DNA of 64,000 nucleotides from Amycolatopsis sp. (GCF_025464955.1 NZ_JAODNM010000030.1:1-64000); one strand, 5' to 3'; numbered from the stretch's first letter, positions 51,928 through 61,197 are shown. Notes: a model not told the origin generated them from the letters alone. A program made the numbers and translations.

Positions 51928-52835
51928 GACGCCGCTCCTCCCCGGGGGTTGCTGCCGGTGAAGGTCGGGTGGCCGGGTGGGACCGGCGCTGGCCGTACGC
52001 CGTTGGCCGATACCGGGCTGCCCGGCACACCGGGCACCGCCCGGAGCACCGGCACGGGGCGGTGGGGGACCGGCACTTGGTGCGGGAGGTCCGGCGGCGG
52101 GGCCTGCTGTGCCACCAGCACTTTCGCGACCTTGTGCGCGAGTTGTCCCAGTGGCGAATGCGCCGGTCCGGTGCGGCCCCACCGCACCGTACTGGGCCGC
52201 CCGCACAGCACGGCCGCGCCACGCGGATCATCCGGCACCCGGCCCAGCGGGGGCACACCCAGCTCGCGGGCGACCTCGGCGGGGGAGTAGCCCTCGCCGG
52301 CCAGCAGCATCACCGGATGCGCCGACCACCGGCTGATCGCCGGCAACCGGCGCGGCAGGTGCGCGAGGTCGTCCGCGTGCGCGCCGGTGAGCAGGACCAT
52401 CGCGTCCGCCGCGCGCACGATCGGCAGCGCCGGAGACCCGGAGTCCATCCGGCCGCAGTCCACGATCACCACCGTGTCCGCCACGTTCGCCGCCGCCCGC
52501 AGAATGCCTGCCCCGGCGGCGGGGTCGGGGGTCAGCGCGGACAACGCGCCCCGGGCACGGTCGGCGTCCGGGGGCGCGGCCACGACCGGCAGCCCACCTG
52601 GCAGTGCTTGGGCGTGTTGCCACACCATCGCCGGATCAGCGCTTCGGCGAGCTGCCGCGGTCAGGCTCAGCAGCCCCGGCGTGGACTCCAGCGAGAACCG
52701 CGTGGCCAGGTCGCCCCCGGAAGGGTCGGCCTCGACCAGCACGGCGCGACCCGGCGCAGGCCACCGCGCGGCCAGCGCGACGGAGAACGTGGTCACCCCC
52801 GGCGAGCCTTTCACCGACAACACCGCGACCAACAT
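51924..52835 (-). CDS. MinD/CpaE-like ATPase
   Basis: The 303-residue protein has the deviant Walker A VLSVKGSPGVTTFSVALAA, in which the catalytic Lys of KGGxGKT is replaced, then VLVEADPSGGDLATRF and ADTVVIVDCGRMDSGS. CpaE-like proteins position the pilus machine; loss of the second Lys suggests it may not hydrolyse ATP efficiently. The C-terminus is Pro-rich. One-base overlap (TGATG) with the CpaB gene. Confidence 0.78.
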   Translation of the reverse strand: MLVAVLSVKGSPGVTTFSVALAARWPAPGRAVLVEADPSGGDLATRFSLESTPGLLSLTAAARRSADPAMVWQHAQALPGGLPVVAAPPDADRARGALSALTPDPAAGAGILRAAANVADTVVIVDCGRMDSGSPALPIVRAADAMVLLTGAHADDLAHLPRRLPAISRWSAHPVMLLAGEGYSPAEVARELGVPPLGRVPDDPRGAAVLCGRPSTVRWGRTGPAHSPLGQLAHKVAKVLVAQQAPPPDLPHQVPVPHRPVPVLRAVPGVPGSPVSANGVRPAPVPPGHPTFTGSNPRGGAAS

Positions 52836-53548
52836 CAGCGACCACCTCCCGAGACCATCACCACGGACAACTGACCCGCGGGCACGGCCGCGATCTGGCG
52901 GGCGGCGGCCTCGCCGAGCTGCACCGAGATCACCGTGATCTGCTGGTTGGGCGGCGAGGTCACGCTCGTGACCACCGCCGGCCACACCGTCGACTGGTCC
53001 GTCGTTGGCGGGCTCGCCACGGTGGCGCCCGACTGACCGGGCACGAACACCACGGACACGTGCGAGCCGGGCGTGACCTCGGGCGGGAACTGTCCGGACT
53101 TCAGCGACAGCGCCGCGAGGGCCTGCCCCGCCGAGGGGAAACCGCCCGTACCCACCGCTCCCAGGGTGAGCAGCGAACCGGCGGACAGGCTCGTGGACAT
53201 CGTCTTGCCGACCACACTGGCCGCCTGGCTGGCGTCCACAACGGACACACCGGCATCGACGGCGATATCGACCTGCTTGAGATCCTGCGCGGTCAGCACC
53301 TGCCCGACACCCACCGATTGCGCCAAAGCCAGCACCGGTTCCCGGTTGCCGGAGTTGAGCGACACCACCAGGAACACCGCCGCGCACACGAGCACGAGCA
53401 GTGCACCCAGCAGTAGGTGCGGGACACTGCGCCGCCGGCCGCCTCCGCGCAGCCTCGAGATGGGCGGCTTCTTGCCGTCGGAGACCCACGGGCCGCCGGT
53501 CGAGCCGGACGGCCGGATCGTGTCCGGCTTGGTGGTCATGTTGTTCAC
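52835..53548 (-). CDS. cpaB: CpaB/RcpC-like SAF-domain protein
   Basis: The 237-residue protein has a membrane helix (LLLGALLVLVCAAVFLVVSL) after a basic cytoplasmic segment, then the SAF domain (QSVGVGQVLTAQDLKQVDIA, SLSAGSLLTLGAVG, FPPEVTPGSHVSVVFVPG). It stabilises the pilus channel outside the membrane. GTG 53548 has GGAGG seven bases upstream; ATG 53539 is an alternative. Confidence 0.8.
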   Translation of the reverse strand: MNNMTTKPDTIRPSGSTGGPWVSDGKKPPISRLRGGGRRRSVPHLLLGALLVLVCAAVFLVVSLNSGNREPVLALAQSVGVGQVLTAQDLKQVDIAVDAGVSVVDASQAASVVGKTMSTSLSAGSLLTLGAVGTGGFPSAGQALAALSLKSGQFPPEVTPGSHVSVVFVPGQSGATVASPPTTDQSTVWPAVVTSVTSPPNQQITVISVQLGEAAARQIAAVPAGQLSVVMVSGGGR

Positions 53549-53663
53549 GCCAGTACCTCCAGGCATGGGTCTAGTACGCCGCGTCGCCAGGTGGTGATCA
53601 GCGAGCGGAGGGATGTGGTGCTGGTGTCTGTCGTTGTGTCGAGGCCGGGCTTGCCCGGAAGGA

Positions 53664-54695
53664 TCAGCCGCCGTTGTTGAGGGCTTGGGACTCAGCGACT
53701 CGGAAGGCCGCGTTGCCGGTCGTGGTCAGGCCCGGGAACACCCCGCCCAGACCCGCGCCCGCCCACGTGACGGTCCAGTGCACGGTCGCTGACACTGGGA
53801 ACGCCTCTCCCGCTTGGCTCGCCGAGGACGTCCGGTAGGTGTGACCGCAGTCCGGAGAGGCCGCTTTCGGGTCGGAGCCGGGGTGGAACGGGCTGCCCGC
53901 GCCGGTGCAGGTGACCGTGCTGCCGTCGCCCATCGACCAGGACACCGACGTCGGTGTCGCGGTCGCGGTCACCGTCACACCGGGGACGGTGGCGGTCGCC
54001 GACACCGGCCCCCAGCCGCTGGACAGCCACATCCAGGTCGGCAGGTTGACCAATTGCTCGCCCGCCGGGTTCGCCGCGATCGACGGCGTGGGCAGCCGCA
54101 ACTGCTTGTAGGCCATCTGCGCCAATTCGGCGGGAGAAGGCAGTTGTGCGGCACCCGGCTGCTGGCCGTCGGGGATCCACACCGGTGCCCGGAAGAGCGC
54201 GTCGGTCATGCCGGGAGTGGAGCAATGCCACACGTACCAAGAACCCTTCTGCTCTGGCGCGGGACCGGCAACAGGCTGGGCGATCACCCTTGTACGCGCA
54301 ATCGAGCGCGTGAACACAGCGGGTTGCACGGTGGCACCGTCGAAGTTCAACGGCCGGGTGTACGCGGCGGTGACCACACCGCTCGGCGGGGGCTGGAAGT
54401 CGCTCTTGACGTAGGAGCAGCTCGCCAGATTGGACTTCCCTCCGATGAGCGTGTCACCAGGATTGCTGTTGCTACTGCCGTTGCCGGGATTGCCTGTGCC
54501 GGGGTGACCGGGCTTGCTGTCGCCGGGATTTCCACCTGGTTTCCCGTTGCCGCCACCTGCGCCCGCGCCGAGGTCGCAGGCAGGGGAAGGCACCTGGCTG
54601 CAGATCGTGCTGCCCCAGCCGTCAGCGAGCGCGGGGGCCGACACGCCGAGCATGCTGAGGGCCACAATTCCTGTGATGGTCGCGATACGTCGCAT
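53664..54695 (-). CDS. Secreted protein with PKD-like domain
   Basis: The 343-residue protein has a signal peptide (ATITGIVALSMLGVSAPALA, cut before DGWG), a Gly/Asn/Pro-rich linker, then a domain with SWYVWHCSTPGM. A C-terminal PKD-like fold contains SVSWSMGDGSTVTC and CGHTYRTSSASQAG. PKD domains act in surface contact. It could be a tip adhesin or cell-surface part of the pilus. ATG 54695 follows the lipoprotein stop at three bases. Confidence 0.65.
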   Translation of the reverse strand: MRRIATITGIVALSMLGVSAPALADGWGSTICSQVPSPACDLGAGAGGGNGKPGGNPGDSKPGHPGTGNPGNGSSNSNPGDTLIGGKSNLASCSYVKSDFQPPPSGVVTAAYTRPLNFDGATVQPAVFTRSIARTRVIAQPVAGPAPEQKGSWYVWHCSTPGMTDALFRAPVWIPDGQQPGAAQLPSPAELAQMAYKQLRLPTPSIAANPAGEQLVNLPTWMWLSSGWGPVSATATVPGVTVTATATPTSVSWSMGDGSTVTCTGAGSPFHPGSDPKAASPDCGHTYRTSSASQAGEAFPVSATVHWTVTWAGAGLGGVFPGLTTTGNAAFRVAESQALNNGG

Positions 54696-54697
54696 GC

Positions 54698-55294
54698 TCA
54701 ACACGTCCCCAGGTCGTGTACGCCGTAGTCGGATACCTTCCACGAGCCGTCGGATTGCTTTTCGACGATGGCGTTGATCAAGTGGCGACCGCCCGGTGTG
54801 TCGGCGAGTTGGCCGGTGTCCGCGCGGTACTTCAACCAATGTGTCGAGTCACCGCAGTCGGTGACGATGATCTTTTTAGGATCGTTCGGCGGTTCCACAG
54901 AGGACACGCTGGGGTTCAAAACCGGTGCGCCCTTCGTCACCAAGCCGTTGTAGTGGTCGGCATACAAGCCACGCGACAGGTTCGTCAGAGCGATCCCTGT
55001 CGCGTACTGACCCAACTTCGGCGACTGCCAGTCCGAGGTCGTCCCGACTGCCACGAAGTCTTGCCACATGCCGTTGTACGCTGCAAGTGCGTCCTGCTTG
55101 GCCTTGTCTACCGGAGATACGGTCGTGGTCGGCGCAGCCGAGGTCGACGTCGGTGCCGCGGGCACCGAAGTGCCAGCCGCAGGACTGCTCGTACTCCCGG
55201 AACTACACGCCGCTAGTGCGAGCGTCGCCGCTCCCATCGCGAACAACGCCGCGACTCGACCGCCCCGAGTGCTGAAGGTCACCCCTAGTAGCAC
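54698..55294 (-). CDS. Lipoprotein at the head of the pilus operon
   Basis: The 198-residue protein has a lipobox LALAACSSGSTSS after a hydrophobic helix, a Ser/Thr/Pro linker, and a compact domain (VDKAKQDALAAYNGMWQDFV, HYNGLVTKGAPVLNPSVSSV, two Cys likely paired). This is a common type of secreted actinomycete protein next to pilus genes. GTG 55294 is the likely start; GTG 55282 is an alternative. Confidence 0.75.
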   Translation of the reverse strand: MLLGVTFSTRGGRVAALFAMGAATLALAACSSGSTSSPAAGTSVPAAPTSTSAAPTTTVSPVDKAKQDALAAYNGMWQDFVAVGTTSDWQSPKLGQYATGIALTNLSRGLYADHYNGLVTKGAPVLNPSVSSVEPPNDPKKIIVTDCGDSTHWLKYRADTGQLADTPGGRHLINAIVEKQSDGSWKVSDYGVHDLGTC

Positions 55295-55563
55295 ATTCCA
55301 CCCCCGGATATCAGTGAAGATCGTCTAGCTTTCATCGGTGATACACACCACGTCTACACCACTCACCCCCACGGACTGCAAAGTCCGTATGGGGCTGACT
55401 TTGAAGTCGGTATGCCTTGTCTAGGGAAGTTTCACTCTTTCGGGCTATGTGGGTGACTGGCTGAGTTCGTCCGGAGTAACACTTGGGGCGAGACCAGTGC
55501 ATTCTTGGGGGCAACGTGGGCGCCGAATCGACTACTGAACGTCACAGGCGGCGGGGCTAACTT
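55295..55563. promoter_or_regulatory. Divergent promoter region of the pilus operon and the prepilin peptidase
   Basis: The lipoprotein gene starts leftward and the prepilin peptidase rightward from here. Two similar operator-like sites are present (separate entry). A second stretch toward 55560 shows no recognisable structure. Confidence 0.6.
55374..55414. promoter_or_regulatory. Pair of operator-like sites GACT-N4-AGTC-N-GTATG
   Basis: Site 1 is GACTGCAAAGTCCGTATG (55374-55391). Site 2 is GACTTTGAAGTCGGTATG (55397-55414). Each has the palindrome GACT-N4-AGTC followed by GTATG. The sites start 23 bases apart, about two helix turns, so two dimers could bind on one face. They lie 80 bases upstream of the lipoprotein start. 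Confidence 0.6.
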
Positions 55564-56202
55564 ATGTCCGGTGTGCTGATCGCGTCGTGGGCGGGCTGCG
55601 GAATCCTCGTTGGCGCTGCGCTGGCGATCTGGACTCGACGGTTCCTCACGTCGAATCCCCGCGGCCTGCTGAGGGCGCGACCAACGGCCCCGTTGCTGAC
55701 CGCAACCTTGTTCGGCATTCTGGCCTGGCGACTTGGCGACCACTTCGACCTCTTGCCCTACAGCTACCTCGCCGCAGTCGGTGTTCCTCTCGCCGTGATC
55801 GACGCAGTCGAGCAGCGATTGCCCAGCACATTGGTGTTTGCCGGCATCGCAGGGCTCGGTGTGCTTTTCGCGATCTCGGCGGTCGTGCACTCCAGTGGCA
55901 TGAGTTTCCTTCGTGCACTTGGCGGCATGGCGATCCTCGCCGCCTTCTACCTCGTGCTCGCCTTGGCCTCGGGTGGAGGGCTCGGGGCCGGCGACGTGAA
56001 GCTCGGCGGGCTGTTGGGGTTGTCTCTGGGCTGGATGAGCTGGTCGGCCATCTTGGCGGCCACGTTCCTGGGATGGTTCCTTGCCGCTATCGTGTGGTTT
56101 CTATTCCGGGCAACCCGGCGGGCGAGCCCAGGCTCGCTGTTGCCGATGGGGCCATTTCTTCTGCTCGGCGCACTGATCTCGATCAGCGTGTTGCCGACAT
56201 GA
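55564..56202 (+). CDS. Prepilin peptidase (A24 type)
   Basis: The 212-residue membrane aspartic protease has six to seven hydrophobic helices. Its catalytic Asp residues are in VPLAVIDAVEQRLPSTLVF and in GGGLGAGDVKLGGLLGLSLG (GxGD). The N-terminal cysteine-rich methylase domain is absent, as in TadV/CpaA. It cleaves the Flp and TadE precursors of the opposite operon. Confidence 0.9.
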   Translation: MSGVLIASWAGCGILVGAALAIWTRRFLTSNPRGLLRARPTAPLLTATLFGILAWRLGDHFDLLPYSYLAAVGVPLAVIDAVEQRLPSTLVFAGIAGLGVLFAISAVVHSSGMSFLRALGGMAILAAFYLVLALASGGGLGAGDVKLGGLLGLSLGWMSWSAILAATFLGWFLAAIVWFLFRATRRASPGSLLPMGPFLLLGALISISVLPT

Positions 56203-56224
56203 CGCGGCAGTACGCGCGTCCACT

Positions 56225-56932
56225 TCACCATTCCATCGGCTCGCGTTCGTAGAAGAAGCCTCCGGTGGGGCCGTCGTCAGGGAGCGTGGCGAGCCAGACG
56301 GGCGTGTCGGCGCCTTGGTCGACGCTGCGAGGTGCGTTCGGGCCGCCGAGGTCGGTGCGCACCCAGCCGGGTGACGCCGCGTTCACGAGGATTCCGCTGT
56401 CGATGAGTTCAGCGGCGAGAACCCGAGTGACGGCGTTGAGGGCTGCTTTGGAGACCCGGTAGGCGGGCTCGGTCGGTCGGTTCATGTGGTGAAGGGAGCC
56501 AAGCGTGCTGGACAGGTTGACGATCCGTCCGTAACCGGATGCGCGCATCGCGGGAATGACGGCCGCCGCGCACTGCCACGCGCCCAGCACGTTGACCTGC
56601 CAGACCCGTGAAATCAACGCCATGTCGATGCTCGACGGTCGCTGGTTCCCGTCGCTGATCCCGGCGTTGTTCACCAGAACGTCAATCCGGCCGTGCTCGT
56701 TGAGGACGTGCTCGACGGCGGCCGTGATCGTGTCGGGCTCCGTCACGTCGAGGCACACCCCGGAGGAAACAAGCCCTCGAGCGCCGAGCAGAGCAGCGGT
56801 TTTGCTGGCCTGCTCGGCGTCTCGGGCTGTGGTGATGACATGAAGATCGCGTTCGGCGAGCTGGCTGGCGATGGCATAGCCGATGCCCCGGTTCGCGCCC
56901 GTCACGAGTGCGACTCTGCGAGAGCCACGCAT
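56225..56932 (-). CDS. Short-chain dehydrogenase/reductase
   Basis: The 235-residue Rossmann enzyme has VALVTGANRGIGYAIASQLA (TGxxxGIG), VLVNNAGISD (NNAG), IVNLSSTLGS with the catalytic Ser region, AYRVSKAALNAVTR with YxxxK, and the motif AASPGWVRTDLGGPNAPRSV. The Arg in TTARDAEQASK after the second strand suggests NADP(H). The substrate is unknown. It lies between the pilus locus and the XRE gene. Confidence 0.88.
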   Translation of the reverse strand: MRGSRRVALVTGANRGIGYAIASQLAERDLHVITTARDAEQASKTAALLGARGLVSSGVCLDVTEPDTITAAVEHVLNEHGRIDVLVNNAGISDGNQRPSSIDMALISRVWQVNVLGAWQCAAAVIPAMRASGYGRIVNLSSTLGSLHHMNRPTEPAYRVSKAALNAVTRVLAAELIDSGILVNAASPGWVRTDLGGPNAPRSVDQGADTPVWLATLPDDGPTGGFFYEREPMEW

Positions 56933-56936
56933 GGGA

Positions 56937-58340
56937 CTATGCGGCCAGCGTGGCGAGGTCGAGATCCAGCTCCTTCACCCGAGGCTCACGGTCGTACCGC
57001 GACATGCCCTCGCGCGCGGCGCGGATCGTGTCGATGGAGCGCACTGAACCGGTTTGTCGTGCGAGGCCCGCTGCCGTGCGGAGTTCACCGCAGGCCAGTT
57101 CGAGGTCGGCGGCGTGCAGGTGAGCCTCCGCGCTGCGGACGTGGTAGATCGTCCGGTCGCGGACGTAGAGGGGGTTCATGCTGCTCAACGCGTTGTCGAT
57201 GAGCGGACGGGCCTTGGCAGGCTGGTCGAGGTCCACCCAGCATGCGGCAGCCTGCGCGGCGAGCTCCGCCTCGTCGAAGAAGTAGATCCAATCCGGCTCC
57301 ACTGTTCCCGGCGTTGTCACGTCGAGACGCCGTTCGGCCTCGTTGAGCGCGCGTCCGCACGCTGCCGCATCACCGGCCTTCGCGTAGGCCCGCGCCTTCC
57401 GGCTGGCGAGCATCGCCCGCAGCCGAGGTGTGGCTGCGTGCTTGGTCTGATCTTCGGCGGTGTCGATCAGCGTGACCGCTTCCTGGTGGTGTCCGGTGAG
57501 AGTCGCCTGGAAGCTCATGCACGCCAGGACGTGTGCGCCGGTAAGGGAGTCGTTTGCGCTGGCCGAGGATCGCAGCGCCGCGACGTAGTACGACTGGGCG
57601 GCGGCGTGGTGGGCGACATCGAAGTGCAACCAGCCACACAGGCGGGCCGCTTCGGTCACGAGGCCGAAGAGCCGCTGCCCGGCAGCGCTGTCGTAGACGG
57701 CGTGATCGGCAAGACAGGTTAGCCACCGGAACTCGGCAACGGCGAGCTGGTGAAGCTCGCGACCGCCGAGCGCGTCGTCGAGTCGGCGGAGATCAGCCAG
57801 CCGGTGGTCGAGCCGGTCCAGGGTCGCGGCCGAGAGGCGGTCGTGGGGCAAGTCGGGGACCGTCGCTGGTTGCCGGACACCGGTCAGAGACGAACTCCAT
57901 TGCCCGCCCAAACCTGCCAGTGCGCCACCAGTGACGATCAAGAACCCACGGCGATCCATCGAGCCTCCCGCAACCTCGTGAAGAACCTGCATCGTCCCGG
58001 CGATCGACCAGGGCGGATCGAGCACAGTGGCTTGGCCGGTCTGGCGCCAATCCGACCAATGAAATTCAGCGACCACGCTACGCGCAACAGTGGGCACGTC
58101 GGTACGGATGACAGAAGGATGTGTGCCCGATCGATCGGGCACGAGCAGATCGATAAGCGCGCCGAGAGAAACGTCGAGCGCTTTTGCGAGATCGGGTTGG
58201 TTCCACGGTTGAGGAGTTCCCGTCCCGCGTTCCCAACGGCCTACAGTGGACCGTTCGAGTCCGAGATGCTCGGCCAGTGCTTCTTGGGTGAATCCCATAG
58301 CCGCGCGGCGTCGCGCCAGGTTGGCTCTTCGTGCTGTCAT
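56937..58340 (-). CDS. XRE-family regulator with TPR-like C-terminus
   Basis: The 467-residue protein has the HTH NLARRRAAMGFTQEALAEHL, then GLERSTVGRWERGTGTPQP. The long helical part with tetratricopeptide-like repeats (AQSYYVAALRSSASANDSLT, RSAEAHLHAADLELACGELR) and the segment DRRGFLIVTGGALAGLGGQW are typical of a large family in Pseudonocardiaceae and Streptomyces. It is followed by the SDR gene, so it may control it. Confidence 0.82.
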   Translation of the reverse strand: MTARRANLARRRAAMGFTQEALAEHLGLERSTVGRWERGTGTPQPWNQPDLAKALDVSLGALIDLLVPDRSGTHPSVIRTDVPTVARSVVAEFHWSDWRQTGQATVLDPPWSIAGTMQVLHEVAGGSMDRRGFLIVTGGALAGLGGQWSSSLTGVRQPATVPDLPHDRLSAATLDRLDHRLADLRRLDDALGGRELHQLAVAEFRWLTCLADHAVYDSAAGQRLFGLVTEAARLCGWLHFDVAHHAAAQSYYVAALRSSASANDSLTGAHVLACMSFQATLTGHHQEAVTLIDTAEDQTKHAATPRLRAMLASRKARAYAKAGDAAACGRALNEAERRLDVTTPGTVEPDWIYFFDEAELAAQAAACWVDLDQPAKARPLIDNALSSMNPLYVRDRTIYHVRSAEAHLHAADLELACGELRTAAGLARQTGSVRSIDTIRAAREGMSRYDREPRVKELDLDLATLAA

Positions 58341-59014
58341 GCTTGTCCCCGTTCCGCTAGGCCGCCCTGATAGTCCCGTCGTTGTTTGGCCAGGTCAACC
58401 CTAGGGTGTTCCAGAACCGAGCCTGCTTGCGGGGTGCGGTCGAGGTTGCGCGAGGTGAGTAGGCTGTACCCGTCGCTGAAGGACCAACGAGCACTGCGAA
58501 TTCTGCCCTGCCTCAGCCTCACTGCATCACCGCCTCGACGCATTGAAGAGCCGGTCACGCATCGTGTCAAGATGCACCACCCGATCGACGTAGACAACAT
58601 GTTGCCGGTATTTGCGCAGGTCACAGTGCCTGCCGCCCCATGCGCGCCCCATCCCCGCCGCATGGCCGCTCTGGTCCGCTTCGCGTGTCGTCCGTTTAGT
58701 TGATCGTAGGCGTTAGCGGTCCAACTGCCAGGACAAAAAATGTGGGCGGCGGGCGCCCCCTGTTTCGGCCGGAAATGCGGTCTGCAGGCGCCAATCGCGA
58801 TGCGGGTTCGAGTAATTCGCGGAAGGTGACGACAAGTAAACAATACAATTAGGCGCTCGCTGATATTGGAGTAGATGATGTCACTCTCCCAGCGATTCGC
58901 GAAACCGTGTGTTTCGCGATGGCCCAAGACTCAGCTCGCTGTGCCGTGTTTCTTCGTGCAGCCGGTGTGTCGACGGGAACCGAGCAGGAACACCGCGCGC
59001 GGCGGTGATGCACG
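58341..59014. other. Divergent spacer before the QueC/RT operon
   Basis: These 674 bases have no convincing gene; frames here have no ribosome-binding site. An AT-rich patch at about 58826-58875 (with AGTAAACAATACAATTAG) could hold a promoter. It separates the XRE gene from the plus-strand operon. Confidence 0.45.
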
Positions 59015-59386
59015 ATGAACAGCGGACCGTGGATCGTGCGGTGCCGTGACTTCGCCGGCCGCGAGCGGCCCCTGCATGTTCTCGTGCGCGGCTCCCAGGT
59101 CGTGATCGTGGCCCCTCCAGGGGAGTCCGCGGTCTTCGACGCTGGGGACGCAGTCCGGTTCCGTTCTGCCGTCACGTTGGCGACCGAAGCGGCGAACACA
59201 CACGTGCCAGGTGCACCTGGCCGCGCCGAAGACCAAGGCACGACGAGCACAGCGGAGCAGGCCCTCGACGGTGTTTCCCCCGCCGTCAAGGGGCGCCCTG
59301 CTCTGCTGCCATATCGCGGCGGGACCACCACCCCGAGACCTGGTCCCGCCGCGATTCCCAGCTCCGGCGGCGGTGAGCGCGGTTGA
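59015..59386 (+). CDS. Small protein of unknown function, 123 residues
   Basis: The first 55 residues are beta-rich (WIVRCRDFAGRERPLHVLVR, VVIVAPPGESAVFDAGDAV) and protein-like. The rest is disordered. Its stop overlaps the next start. The ribosome-binding site is weak. It is probably the first gene of the operon; no family was recognised. Confidence 0.5.
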   Translation: MNSGPWIVRCRDFAGRERPLHVLVRGSQVVIVAPPGESAVFDAGDAVRFRSAVTLATEAANTHVPGAPGRAEDQGTTSTAEQALDGVSPAVKGRPALLPYRGGTTTPRPGPAAIPSSGGGERG

Positions 59387-59592
59387 TCGCCGTGATGACG
59401 GCCGCCGCCGCGCTGGTGTTCCTCTGTTGCCTGCTGCGCTTGGCATACCGACGCCGACAGCGTCTGGCCTCGGCCTACACCGGTTCGCATCGACGTTCAC
59501 CTGACCAGCCGCCGAGTCCGACGTTGCGGCACGCGATCGCTACCGCCGGAACACACGGGCTGGGCATGATCAGGAACGGGACGAGCCGATGA
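59383..59592 (+). CDS. Small membrane-anchored protein
   Basis: The 69-residue protein has one membrane helix (VMTAAAALVFLCCLLRLAY), then a basic tail. TTG 59383 overlaps the previous stop; GTG 59392 or ATG 59395 are equally possible. The stop overlaps the next start (ATGA). Function unknown. Confidence 0.45.
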   Translation: MIAVMTAAAALVFLCCLLRLAYRRRQRLASAYTGSHRRSPDQPPSPTLRHAIATAGTHGLGMIRNGTSR

Positions 59593-59849
59593 GGCGACCA
59601 TCGCGCTCTGTGCCCGCAGCAACGTTACTGCGACGACTGGGCTGGCATCACCTTCGGGTCGTCTGCCGAGACAGCGAGGGGAAGCCAACAGCATTGCACC
59701 TGCGGCGACGGGCTCCCGACCTGGTTGAGGTCGAGTTCCCCGGTGGCGATCTCGCCCGCCTGACCAATGTCGAAGCCGGTCGCCTGCGCGCCGCGCTGCG
59801 CGAGGTTCTCCTCGACCAGCGCCGACCACACCGCGCGGGAGCCACCTGA
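59589..59849 (+). CDS. Small protein of unknown function, 86 residues
   Basis: It has an ATGA overlap with the previous gene. The sequence WHHLRVVCRDSEGKPTALHL, then DLVEVEFPGGDLARLTNVEA suggests a small beta-sheet with a C-terminal helix (LRAALREVLLDQ). It resembles the first 50 residues of the 59015 gene in style. No family was recognised. Confidence 0.5.
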   Translation: MRRPSRSVPAATLLRRLGWHHLRVVCRDSEGKPTALHLRRRAPDLVEVEFPGGDLARLTNVEAGRLRAALREVLLDQRRPHRAGAT

Positions 59850-59995
59850 CCACCTGTTCGGCGCGGACCAGTCCAACGACGTCGTCCGGTCGCCGCCGAT
59901 TGCTCGCACATCCGACCTGCGGCGGAGCTGATCGCGGATTCACAACGCCCTCAGCTTTTCCCTACCCCGCACGCACCACATCCAGGGAGGCCACC

Positions 59996-60478
59996 ATGAC
60001 CGCTATAGCCGAGTACCACCATGACACGATCGACGATCCGCTTGACCGACTTTCGCAGTACTACCACGGCACCTTCGACTGGCCGACCAGCATCGACTCC
60101 AGCACCGGAGAAGTCCACCTCCGGCTCGGCACAGTCGTCGACGCGCTCATCATGCGCGCCGGATTCGCCGCCGAGGTCAACAACTTCCTTGTCCGTCACA
60201 TGTTCCGCGTCCCGATCATGGTCGTACCCAGTAAACCAGCCGACTGGGTCTTCCTGACCGGGCCGCGTACCACGATGCGCCTGACGACGTGGGAGGACCT
60301 CGTGCACATCCAGGTCGGGTGGAAACGACGTAGCGAGTCACTCGCTCTGCCCGCGCCCGACGGCGCCACCGAGGGGCTGCGGTGGCTCCAACGTCCCGAA
60401 CCGGGAATGGGGCTACCGCCGTGGACTGCGGTGGTCGGCGCGGCCCGCGCGTCGTCAAGCCTGTGCGGGACGTGGTGA
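59996..60478 (+). CDS. Protein of unknown function preceding queC
   Basis: The 160-residue protein has GGGAGG six bases before the ATG. The core GEVHLRLGTVVDALIMRAGF, FRVPIMVVPSKPADWVFLTG, then TTWEDLVHIQVGWKRRSESL ends with LPPWTAVVGAARAS. This pattern occurs in short actinomycete proteins, some related to primase-polymerase N-terminal parts, but no catalytic acids are evident. It ends two bases before queC. Confidence 0.55.
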   Translation: MTAIAEYHHDTIDDPLDRLSQYYHGTFDWPTSIDSSTGEVHLRLGTVVDALIMRAGFAAEVNNFLVRHMFRVPIMVVPSKPADWVFLTGPRTTMRLTTWEDLVHIQVGWKRRSESLALPAPDGATEGLRWLQRPEPGMGLPPWTAVVGAARASSSLCGTW

Positions 60479-60480
60479 GA

Positions 60481-61185
60481 ATGTCCGTCGAACCCCCCGC
60501 GCATCGTCACCCGCGCCACGCGATCGTCGTTGCCTCCGGTGGTCTGGACTCCACAGTGCTGGCCTATTGGCTCGCCGCGTGCAGGGCCGAGCTGACCTTG
60601 CTGTCCTTCGACTACGGCCAACGCCACCGCATCGAACTCGACCACGCTGCCGGCATCGCGGCTGTTCTCGGCTGTCCGCACGAGATCGTGAACCTGGCGG
60701 AACTCGGTCGCCTGCTCACCGGCTCGGCTCTCACCGACGCCGACGTGTCGGTGCCCGATGGGCACTACACCGACGAGTCGATGCGCGCCACGGTCGTACC
60801 CAACCGCAACGCCATCATGCTCGACATCGCGGTCGCGGTCGCGGTTGCCCGCAAGGCTGACGCCGTCGCTTTCGGCGCACACGCCGGTGATCACGCCATC
60901 TACCCGGACTGCCGTCCCGAGTTCGTCAAGAGGTTCGCCCTTTCTGCGCGCGCCGCCAACGAGAACCTGCTTGCCGAGGACTTCGAGGTCCTCGCGCCGT
61001 TTCTCGCCCTGAGCAAGACTGACATCGTTCGTCTCGGCGCGGCGCTGGCGGTTCCCTTCGAACGCACCTGGTCCTGTTACCGAGGTGGCACAGCGCACTG
61101 CGGAACGTGCGGCACCTGCACCGAACGGCGGGAAGCGTTCGAGCACAACGACATCACCGACCCAACGACCTACCGTGCAGCGTAG
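60481..61185 (+). CDS. queC: 7-cyano-7-deazaguanine (preQ0) synthase QueC
   Basis: The 234-residue ATP-dependent enzyme makes preQ0 from 7-carboxy-7-deazaguanine. The PP-loop is IVVASGGLDSTVLAYWLAA. Other conserved parts are LLSFDYGQRHRIEL, VVPNRNAIMLDIA, AFGAHAGDHAIYPDCRPEF, and the zinc-binding cysteines SCYRGGTAHCGTCGTCTERR. The genes for the earlier steps (queD, queE, folE) are not in the window, so they must be elsewhere or the precursor has another source. It is followed by an RT-like gene. Confidence 0.92.
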   Translation: MSVEPPAHRHPRHAIVVASGGLDSTVLAYWLAACRAELTLLSFDYGQRHRIELDHAAGIAAVLGCPHEIVNLAELGRLLTGSALTDADVSVPDGHYTDESMRATVVPNRNAIMLDIAVAVAVARKADAVAFGAHAGDHAIYPDCRPEFVKRFALSARAANENLLAEDFEVLAPFLALSKTDIVRLGAALAVPFERTWSCYRGGTAHCGTCGTCTERREAFEHNDITDPTTYRAA

Positions 61186-61197
61186 GAGGTGACCAGC

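Noticed and set aside
51924..52835. Plasmid partition ParA function
   Set aside because: The protein is embedded between CpaB and CpaF with one- to four-base overlaps and has a changed Walker A, so a CpaE-like pilus role fits better.
58337..58927. Open frames in the spacer after the XRE gene
   Set aside because: Composition and codon use are not protein-like, and no ribosome-binding site was found.
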